A stretch of 7,035 bases of DNA from Chloroflexota bacterium (GTDB lineage: Bacteria > Chloroflexota > Dehalococcoidia > Lucifugimonadales > Lucifugimonadaceae): the NCBI GenBank assembly GCA_009837685.1, contig VXTA01000206.1, positions 1 to 7,035 on the forward strand, in the 5' to 3' direction. Of the stretch, positions 1 to 5,543 are shown in pieces. The first letter of the stretch is position 1. Every line of letters begins with the position of its first letter. The position numbers and the translations under genes were made by a program. The notes under the pieces were generated by a model. That model was not told the origin of the DNA, ran no database searches, and was given only the letters and a program-made list of their open reading frames with translations.

Positions 1-809
1 GCTTCATAGAAAACAACCGCGTTGCCGTCGCACCTATGCGTATCAACATTGGAACGGATTCTTTTTCCGACAATCCCCATCTCGATTACAACGCCTTCTA
101 TGGCCTGCTTGCAAATGAGCCCAACCTCTCCGCATGGACCGCCGCCCCCAAACCGGAAGTCTGGCTCGAAGCCATCAACAAAGCTTCCCGGGAATCCGAA
201 TCTGTTATTTGCATCACTGTTGCGGCGGGGCTGAGCGCCTCGTACGACTCTGCGAGAGTCGCCGCCAAAACGGCCATCGAATCAAATCCGCGGTTAGATG
301 TCCGAGTGATCGATTCTGGCACAATCTCAGGAGCCTTGAAACTCATGGCGATGGATGTCACACGGGCCGTCGATTTGGGTATGGATGCCGATGAGGTCGA
401 AGAAGTGATACGTGAAAAACGGGCCGGTTTGCGCACTATCGCATTTATGGACGCGCTCGACCGAATGCACCTCATCGCGCGCGTTCCCCAGACCGCTTTG
501 GTGGTATCAAAAAGCCTCAACATTAAACCGGTGGTCACCTACACTCCCGATGGCTTCAAGCTTGTAGCGACTCCGCTTACCACGGGGGCTGCTCAACGAA
601 AGATGCTCAGCACCATCAGTGATGATGTTAAAGATGAACCAACCAAATTCATCGTTCTGCACTCGGGCGCATACGATCGTGCTGTTGAGATTTCGATGGA
701 GATACGTGACCGATTTGACTGCCAGTTCATGAACGTCTCAGATTTCCACCCGTTCGTGGGTTTCTACTCCGGAAAAGGCGCCATCGGTATCGCATGGGAA
801 CCGGATTGA
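1..809 (+). CDS. DegV family fatty-acid-binding protein, 5' truncated by window edge
   Basis: DegV proteins are soluble two-domain proteins that bind a fatty acid; in some Gram-positive bacteria they present it to a fatty acid kinase. The visible part is 268 residues (family usually about 280). Seen, counting from the first full codon at 3: an AWTAAPKPEVW segment (about 44-54) at the place of the family's TTSAPSP ligand loop, LSASYDSA (77-84) matching LSGTYQSA, VIDSGTISGAL (102-112), SLNIKPVVTY (171-180), and a C-terminal GKGAIGIAW. The frame is open to the left edge, and the residues before the ATG at 36 (NNRVAVAPMRINIG) fit the family's NIRVVPLRI strand. The true start and N-terminal TDS motif are therefore probably upstream. 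The ATG at 36 has no ribosome binding site, and the TDSF after it is likely a coincidental echo of that motif. The family call is confident; the ligand is not readable. A 109-base spacer separates it from the next gene. Confidence 0.85.
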   Translation, partial: FIENNRVAVAPMRINIGTDSFSDNPHLDYNAFYGLLANEPNLSAWTAAPKPEVWLEAINKASRESESVICITVAAGLSASYDSARVAAKTAIESNPRLDVRVIDSGTISGALKLMAMDVTRAVDLGMDADEVEEVIREKRAGLRTIAFMDALDRMHLIARVPQTALVVSKSLNIKPVVTYTPDGFKLVATPLTTGAAQRKMLSTISDDVKDEPTKFIVLHSGAYDRAVEISMEIRDRFDCQFMNVSDFHPFVGFYSGKGAIGIAWEPD

Positions 810-918
810 TCGATCTCCTATGCGGACGGCGAACATCGCGGATTGGTATTCTAGTAAGCGGATTTTTCACGACAAGGTACGCGCTTCCAATGGGTGCGGG
901 ACGAGTTGATACCCGAAG

Positions 919-2352
919 TTGGAATTCAAAGACTACGAAATTGAGTCGTCGTTCTACGACGAAATGTTCGAGGTTGACGGTTCGCCGCGTGAGCACTGCG
1001 TCGAACTTCACTCGACGCTTACCGATCTGACCCAGCTCGAACTCAGCACCATGCAGGAGCGGGTCACTCGTTCCTTCTATAACGAGGGCATCACGTTCAT
1101 CGTCTACGGCGACGAAGCCGCTGGTGAGCGCATCATCCCCATCGACTGCGTCCCGCGTGTACTCGCTAACGCGGAATGGCGCCACATCGAATCTGGGTTG
1201 GATCAACGGCTGCGTGCACTGAACCTGTTTTTGGAGGATGTCTATAACGAAGCTCGGATAATCGCCGACGGGGTGATACCTGTGGATGTTATTCGCGGCT
1301 GCCCTCAATATCGCATAGAGATGCGAGGTCTATCTGCACCATATGGTGCTTGGGTCGCGGTCTGTGGCACCGACCTTGTCCGCACCAACGACGGCTTTCG
1401 CGTTCTCGAGGACAATCTCCGGGTCCCGTCTGGTGTCTCCTATATGATCGCGACTCGGAAAGCGGTTAAGGCAAACCTGCGAAATGCTTATCGCAGGTCG
1501 CAGGTGTTGGACGTTGAGCATTACGGCAAGCTGTTGTTGAGGACTCTCCGTGACATCGCCCCTCCTGGCGTGTCAGACCCTACGATAGCGCTGTTGACCC
1601 CCGGTGTTTACAACTCGGCGTTCTACGAACACATGTTTCTCGCCAGCGAGCTAGACGCCGAGCTTGTTGAAGGCCGCGATCTCATCGTCAACGACGGTTA
1701 CGTGTACATGCGCACAACCTCAGGCTTGCGCCGGGTCGATGTCATATACCGGCGCGTCGATGACGACTTCATCGACCCACTCGTCTTTCGTCCCGACTCA
1801 TACCTCGGAGTACCGGGGCTGCTCCATGCGTATCGCCTTGGCAACGTTACTTTGGCAAACGCGCCCGGGACTGGCGTCGCTGATGACAAGAGTGTGTACG
1901 CATACGTTCCTGACATCATCCGCTACTACTTGAGCGAAGAGCCTATTCTGGCGAATGTCCAAACCAATCTCTGTCGTCAACCTGAAGGACTCGAATACAC
2001 GCTCGACAATCTTGAGAACCTGGTAGTCAAGCAAGTCGGGGGCTCTGGCGGTTATGGAATGTTGATTGGACCACACGCAACGCCAGATGAGCGAGATGCG
2101 TTCGCCCAAGAGATTCGATCCGCCCCTGACAACTACATTTCGCAGCCGGTCCTTGACCTTTCACGTGCGCCGTGTCTGATCGAAAACGAGTTTGAGCCCC
2201 GTCACGTTGACCTTCGGCCATTCATCTTACGGGGACATGAGACTCGAATAGTTCCGGGCGGGCTTTGCCGCATCGCACTGCCCCGCGGCAGTTTGGTCGT
2301 CAACTCGAGCCAAGGCGGGGGCGCAAAAGACATCTGGGTACTTCCGACGTAA
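919..2352 (+). CDS. Circularly permuted ATP-grasp family protein (CP_ATPgrasp, DUF404/DUF407 type)
   Basis: This is a predicted cytoplasmic ATP-dependent carboxylate-amine ligase, forming an amide or peptide bond via an acyl phosphate; its substrates are unknown. The 477 residues are full length for the family. Seen: FYDEMF near the N-terminus (12-17), EDNLRVPSGVSYMI (164-177), VDVIYRRVDDDFIDPL (273-288), DDKSVYAYVPDIIRYYL (322-338), the nucleotide-binding loop VVKQVGGSGGYGM (369-381), DLRPFIL (431-437) and the family's C-terminal signature around NSSQGGGAKDIWVL (462-475). The start is TTG at 919: an in-frame TGA at 907-909 leaves no earlier start, and the next in-frame ATG (964) would remove the conserved FYDE segment. 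Only a weak purine run (GGGACGAG, near 898-905) precedes it. It is the first gene of a three-gene unit with Alpha-E and transglutaminase genes, an association known from many bacteria. The family is very sure; the product is inference. Confidence 0.93.
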   Translation: MEFKDYEIESSFYDEMFEVDGSPREHCVELHSTLTDLTQLELSTMQERVTRSFYNEGITFIVYGDEAAGERIIPIDCVPRVLANAEWRHIESGLDQRLRALNLFLEDVYNEARIIADGVIPVDVIRGCPQYRIEMRGLSAPYGAWVAVCGTDLVRTNDGFRVLEDNLRVPSGVSYMIATRKAVKANLRNAYRRSQVLDVEHYGKLLLRTLRDIAPPGVSDPTIALLTPGVYNSAFYEHMFLASELDAELVEGRDLIVNDGYVYMRTTSGLRRVDVIYRRVDDDFIDPLVFRPDSYLGVPGLLHAYRLGNVTLANAPGTGVADDKSVYAYVPDIIRYYLSEEPILANVQTNLCRQPEGLEYTLDNLENLVVKQVGGSGGYGMLIGPHATPDERDAFAQEIRSAPDNYISQPVLDLSRAPCLIENEFEPRHVDLRPFILRGHETRIVPGGLCRIALPRGSLVVNSSQGGGAKDIWVLPT

Positions 2353-2357
2353 TACGA

Positions 2358-3335
2358 ATGCTTTCCAGCAGCGCAAGTGGAATCTACTGGATGGCACGCT
2401 ACATGGAGCGTGCCGGCTTTATGTGCCGTCTCCTGCACATTCAGTCTGAAGCGCTAGTCGATCGGCCCATCGCCGAAATCGAATTCGGATGGCGACGAAT
2501 TTACACCGCAATCGATCGCAGCCCTCTTGGCGGAATCCAAGGAGCAGGTCCCGAAGACGACTACACATTAGTAGATGCGTACCTACTCACCGATGAACTC
2601 ACATTCGTTCGTGAAAACCCAGAATCGATCCTTAGCTGCCTCGAGCGCGGCCGCGAAAACGCACGCCAGATCCGAAACTGCGTAAGCGAACAGATGTGGA
2701 CTGCGCTGAATACCGAGTTTCTCCGCATCCGCGACATCAAATTAACCGACATCTGGCTTACTTCGCCAGGTAGCTTCTACGCCGAATTGTTAGCAGGAAT
2801 CGATCGTTTCACTGGTGTCGCAACTGCAACGATGTACCGAGACGAGGGATGGCACTTCTTCCGGGTCGGCCAATTCATCGAACGCGTGCAGTTCAGTTGC
2901 TCTCTTCTCCTTACACAGACGCGATTAGAACTCCAATACGGCGAACTCGCCGAAGCAAGTTGGCGAAGTCTGCTGCGGATTTTCCACGCCTCTGGTGCTT
3001 ACGACCGAACCTACAGCATTGAAATCCAACCCGAATTGGTGCTCGATCTTCTCGTCACCGACAGACGCATACCTGAATCATTGCTCAGATCCGTCGACCG
3101 CACTACGCAAGAACTTTCATCTCTTGGCGACGGACCAAACGCAGCGACGAGCGGCGCGTTGCGCAGACTCGCCGGACGCCTCGGCGCACTTCTCCGTTAC
3201 GACTGGCCAGATCGCGATGATCGCGAAGAGGTATTGCGTCAAGTCTTGACTTACTCACGACAACTACACGACCACTTGTCTGAAACTTACTTCGAATACG
3301 CCATTCAAGGCGTACCTAGGAGCGATGTGCGATGA
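2358..3335 (+). CDS. Alpha-E domain protein (DUF403 family)
   Basis: This 325-residue, mostly helical protein is of unknown biochemical role and is almost always encoded beside a circularly permuted ATP-grasp gene. Seen: the N-terminal signature MLSSSASGIYWMARYMERAG (1-20, family pattern MLSR-A--LYWM-RY-ERAE), NPESILSCLERGRENARQIRNCVSEQMW (87-114), the second ERA-type repeat TMYRDEGWHFFRVGQFIERVQ (158-178) and SWRSLLRIFHASGAYDR (201-217). The ATG at 2358 is chosen because the family begins with ML immediately before the YWM helix; an in-frame ATG at 2265 lies inside the ATP-grasp gene and is rejected. There is no clear ribosome binding site, but the upstream stop codon is only 5 bases away, so translational coupling is likely. 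Its 3' end overlaps the transglutaminase gene by 4 bases. In the first repeat the usual ERAE is ERAG, and in the second ERA(D/E) is ERVQ, so the acidic residue is lost in both. It probably works as a partner of the ATP-grasp enzyme, which is inferred from context only. Confidence 0.92.
   Translation: MLSSSASGIYWMARYMERAGFMCRLLHIQSEALVDRPIAEIEFGWRRIYTAIDRSPLGGIQGAGPEDDYTLVDAYLLTDELTFVRENPESILSCLERGRENARQIRNCVSEQMWTALNTEFLRIRDIKLTDIWLTSPGSFYAELLAGIDRFTGVATATMYRDEGWHFFRVGQFIERVQFSCSLLLTQTRLELQYGELAEASWRSLLRIFHASGAYDRTYSIEIQPELVLDLLVTDRRIPESLLRSVDRTTQELSSLGDGPNAATSGALRRLAGRLGALLRYDWPDRDDREEVLRQVLTYSRQLHDHLSETYFEYAIQGVPRSDVR
3318..3322 (+). promoter_or_regulatory. Ribosome binding site for the transglutaminase gene
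   Basis: AGGAG lies 9 bases before the ATG at 3332, inside the 3' end of the Alpha-E gene. Together with the ATGA stop/start overlap it fixes this start and supports co-translation of the two genes. Confidence 0.75.
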
Positions 3336-4168
3336 CCGAGATGGTCCGATACGCCATCGAGCACATCTCGCGCTTCTTGTACAGCAAAACGGTTGCGCGT
3401 TCGGCTATGTGGCTCTGCCTGCAACCACGCAGCGACTTCGATCAACACGTCCGGCGTTTCGAAGCGGTTACCGATCCAAGCGTCGCGTTAAGTCCCGAAA
3501 CTGACCCCTTCGGCAACAACAAGCACGTTATAACTGTCAACTTCGAACATAACTCTTTGTCCATCACCACTCGGTCTGAAGTCGACAATATCACCGCTAC
3601 TCGTTTGCCAACCGCTCTAGGGCCCGGCGCCTGGGAAGAGATCGATTCGTGGACCAACTCCTTCGAGCACTGGGACTTCACGCACGAGAGCGCATTGACG
3701 CGAAATTCACCAGCGCTCGAAAATTTCGTATCCCGACATCGAATCGGTTCCGGCTCCGATCCTGTTGAATCGTTGCTCCGCCTCGGTGATACCCTGCACC
3801 GCAACTTCGAATACGCCCCTGGCGCAACGACTGCCGAATCCACGATTGAAGACATCCTCACAACGAAACGCGGAGTGTGCCAAGACTACGCGCACGTGAT
3901 GATCGCCATCGCCCGTTCCTGGGGAATCCCGACTCGCTACGTTTCTGGTTACATGCACGTTACCGGCCTACGTGGCGAAATTGTGCCCGAGTCGGCGACC
4001 CACGCGTGGGTGGAATGTCTGCTTCCTGACCTCGGATGGTTCGGATTCGACCCTACCAACGCTGGCATTGCCGATGAAAGGCACGTCCGCATCGCGGTGG
4101 GCAGAGACTATCTGGATGTCTCACCCACCAGAGGCGTCTTGATCGATGGTCAACCTTCAACCCTTTAA
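3332..4168 (+). CDS. Transglutaminase-like cysteine protease with bacterial transglutaminase N-terminal domain
   Basis: A papain-fold enzyme of 278 residues that would cleave or transfer an amide bond through a Cys-His-Asp triad. Seen: an N-terminal beta region (about 1-85: YAIEHISRFLYSKTVARSAMWLCLQPR, then DPFGNN) typical of the N-terminal domain that precedes such proteases, then the catalytic core. The triad reads as Cys183 in RGVCQDYAHVMIAIARSWGIP, His224 in ATHAWVE and Asp240 in GFDPTN, all present with normal surroundings (GIPTRYVSGY follows the Cys helix). No signal peptide or membrane segment is visible, so it is likely cytoplasmic. Its start overlaps the Alpha-E stop codon as ATGA. 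Context with the ATP-grasp and Alpha-E genes places it in a predicted peptide synthesis or modification pathway, in which it could release or transfer the product. Fold and triad are firm; protease versus transferase activity is open. Confidence 0.93.
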   Translation: MTEMVRYAIEHISRFLYSKTVARSAMWLCLQPRSDFDQHVRRFEAVTDPSVALSPETDPFGNNKHVITVNFEHNSLSITTRSEVDNITATRLPTALGPGAWEEIDSWTNSFEHWDFTHESALTRNSPALENFVSRHRIGSGSDPVESLLRLGDTLHRNFEYAPGATTAESTIEDILTTKRGVCQDYAHVMIAIARSWGIPTRYVSGYMHVTGLRGEIVPESATHAWVECLLPDLGWFGFDPTNAGIADERHVRIAVGRDYLDVSPTRGVLIDGQPSTL

Positions 4169-4217
4169 GCCAACGTCAAGATGCAAGTGATCCCCTACAC
4201 CACCAGTTAGGTCATCC

Positions 4218-4243
4218 CTCTCAACACTCCGCGATTTTGAGAG
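4218..4243. terminator. Weak hairpin in the convergent spacer, possible bidirectional terminator
   Basis: CTCTCAA (4218-4224) and TTGAGAG (4237-4243) form a perfect 7-base-pair stem with a 12-base loop. It sits between two convergent genes (stops at 4168 and 4316), where a shared terminator is expected. No T-run follows on either strand, so intrinsic termination is doubtful. The rest of the 147-base spacer shows no ORF or further structure I would defend. Confidence 0.3.
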
Positions 4244-4315
4244 ACTAATCGCCTATGGATGAAGCCTCATTTGGGCGCATATAAGACGACGTGACTTCAT
4301 ACTGCCAAGATCACT

Positions 4316-5359
4316 TCACGCATGTGAATCGTCCGCAGCAGGATAGAACTGGGCACAATAGGCTCGATAAGGCATGATCTCTCCGTCGGAGCGGCAGAGA
4401 CGCGGGCGAGACCGGTACCGTGCGCGGCTCCAGATCACTACATCCTGCTGAACGTCATGACGTTGCTGCAAGGCGATGAACTTGTTCATTATCGGGGCGC
4501 GCAGCCTTGTTGGGAGAAACCCCAGCCCTACAACCCAACGCTTTGGTTTGCGTATTTCGCGCACCTGCGATACCAGCGTCATGTCGATGAGCGTACCATC
4601 AACTGGCGTTGCTAACACCCACAAACGCGCGTCCATTCCGACGGAGTGCTCGCGTATCTCCACGAACGAGTAGCCCAGTCCAAAGATACTGGTACGCGCA
4701 GTTACGTTAAAGATAAGGTTCGCAATTCCGGCGATCTTCTGGGTGCGTCTGAAGTCGAAGTTGCTCATGAGCCGATGCCCCTCAATCGACAACCGTTCGA
4801 CGCGGACCACGTTATCGTACCCGTGGACGTAATTGAGGTGTCCTAAATCCACCGAATTCTCAGTCGTATCTTGGGGATGTCCGGGAAAGCGTACGGTGCT
4901 GATCTCGAAGTCGCACCAACCATCTTGCTCTAGCACTTCGATTGGCAGGGTCCATTGTGGCACCCGCCCTTCGACACCCCACCAAGCAAAGATCAGGCCG
5001 GCAATTTCATGCGTCTCGAAGACTCGCAACCTTGCGGTTTTGGGCGGGTCGGCATAGGGAGTGGCGACACACTGGCCAGTCGCATCGAACTCGTAGCCAT
5101 GAAAAGGACAGACGAGTCGACCACTGCAAATGCGTCCCCCGGCGGCAGGTCCCAGATCAGAGCCAAGGTGCGGACAAAAAGCATCAGCGACACAGACGCG
5201 CTCATTATCGTCACACCATACGACGATCTCTTCCCCCATCCAGGTTTTTCGGATGAGCTTGGCTTTGAGCAGTTCCTGACGGCTTGCTACGAAGTACCAA
5301 CCTTCGGGGAACGGTGAAGGCTCCGCGTAAATCGTGGTCTCACGACTTTGGTTTGACAT
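4316..5359 (-). CDS. Rieske [2Fe-2S] non-heme iron oxygenase, terminal oxygenase (alpha) subunit
   Basis: A 347-residue oxygenase that takes electrons through a Rieske cluster to a mononuclear iron that activates O2 and hydroxylates or desaturates an organic substrate. Seen: the Rieske motif C62-P-H64 and C84-P-F-H87 (CPHLGSDLGP, then LVCPFHGYEFDATG), and the mononuclear iron site in ENSVDLGHLNYVHGY, giving Asp171, His174 and His179. A C-terminal QQDVVIW (Asp306) is the likely third iron ligand. It is followed by a RPRLCRSDGEIMPYRAYCAQFY tail resembling KshA and DAF-36/Neverland-type oxygenases, which act on steroids. A sterol-like or other lipid substrate is therefore plausible but not shown. 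Length is normal and both metal sites are intact. The ATG start is supported by AAGGAG 9 bases upstream. It is divergent from the FAD oxidoreductase gene. No reductase or ferredoxin partner is encoded in the window. Confidence 0.93.
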   Translation of the reverse strand: MSNQSRETTIYAEPSPFPEGWYFVASRQELLKAKLIRKTWMGEEIVVWCDDNERVCVADAFCPHLGSDLGPAAGGRICSGRLVCPFHGYEFDATGQCVATPYADPPKTARLRVFETHEIAGLIFAWWGVEGRVPQWTLPIEVLEQDGWCDFEISTVRFPGHPQDTTENSVDLGHLNYVHGYDNVVRVERLSIEGHRLMSNFDFRRTQKIAGIANLIFNVTARTSIFGLGYSFVEIREHSVGMDARLWVLATPVDGTLIDMTLVSQVREIRKPKRWVVGLGFLPTRLRAPIMNKFIALQQRHDVQQDVVIWSRARYRSRPRLCRSDGEIMPYRAYCAQFYPAADDSHA

Positions 5360-5368
5360 CGATCGACG

Positions 5369-5374
5369 CTCCTT
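5369..5374 (-). promoter_or_regulatory. Ribosome binding site for the Rieske oxygenase gene
   Basis: On the - strand AAGGAG (the complement of CTCCTT) precedes the ATG at 5359 by 9 bases. It is a near-consensus Shine-Dalgarno sequence and decides the start. Confidence 0.85.
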
Positions 5375-5504
5375 ATCATCTAGATTCTCGAGTTAACGGC
5401 TCGCTTGATGACAAAGCACCCGATTGGGGAGACCAAGGTAGCAACGTTGACACCACACAGCACCTTGGCGCTTTCGTCACGTCACACTTCAAAACGATTA
5501 CTTC

Positions 5505-5535
5505 ATTCTAAACAGCACATAGCCTCACTTAGAAT
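5505..5535. repeat. Inverted repeat ATTCTAA-N17-TTAGAAT in the divergent promoter region
   Basis: The arms at 5505-5511 and 5529-5535 are perfect reverse complements, with centres 24 bases apart. The right arm contains TAGAAT, a -10-like hexamer for the + strand gene at 5544. The left arm contains the same hexamer read on the - strand, toward the Rieske gene. It may be a regulator operator, or simply two back-to-back -10 elements sharing one short control region. No regulator gene is in the window. The rest of the 184-base divergent spacer holds only the Rieske ribosome binding site and a tandem CGTCAC/GTCAC at 5475-5485. Confidence 0.4.
5530..5535 (+). promoter_or_regulatory. Putative -10 element for the FAD oxidoreductase gene, leaderless transcript likely
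   Basis: TAGAAT matches TATAAT at five of six positions. A start of transcription 7-9 bases downstream would fall at about 5542-5544, on the ATG itself. The only Shine-Dalgarno-like run (GAAGG, 5537-5541) is 2 bases from the ATG, too close to work normally. Both points favour a leaderless mRNA. No good -35 hexamer is seen at the expected spacing. Confidence 0.4.
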
Positions 5536-5543
5536 CGAAGGTC

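Noticed and set aside
98..538. 146-codon ORF on the - strand inside the DegV gene
   Set aside because: Antisense to clearly conserved DegV motifs; no domain features of its own.
727..1308. 193-codon ORF on the - strand across the DegV/ATP-grasp junction
   Set aside because: It overlaps the DegV 3' end and the conserved ATP-grasp N-terminus; its translation shows no recognisable motif and is compositionally like an antisense shadow.
2265..2357. Longer Alpha-E start at ATG 2265
   Set aside because: It would overlap the conserved C-terminus of the ATP-grasp gene by 88 bases, and the added residues do not match the family, which begins at ML (2358).
3442..3861. 139-codon ORF on the - strand inside the transglutaminase gene
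   Set aside because: Antisense shadow of a gene with an intact catalytic triad; no motif recognised.
4185..4316. 8-base inverted repeat AAGTGATC ... GATCACTT flanking the convergent spacer
   Set aside because: The arms are 116 bases apart with no supporting structure; a chance match of this length in such a spacer is quite possible.
5447..5452. Perfect TTGACA -35 hexamer on the + strand in the divergent spacer
   Set aside because: No -10-like hexamer 16-18 bases downstream (the bases there read around GCTTTC), and it is too far from the TAGAAT at 5530 to pair with it.
5284..5511. 75-codon + strand ORF spanning the Rieske 5' end and the divergent spacer
   Set aside because: It overlaps the Rieske start and its ribosome binding site on the opposite strand, has no good ribosome binding site and shows no family features.
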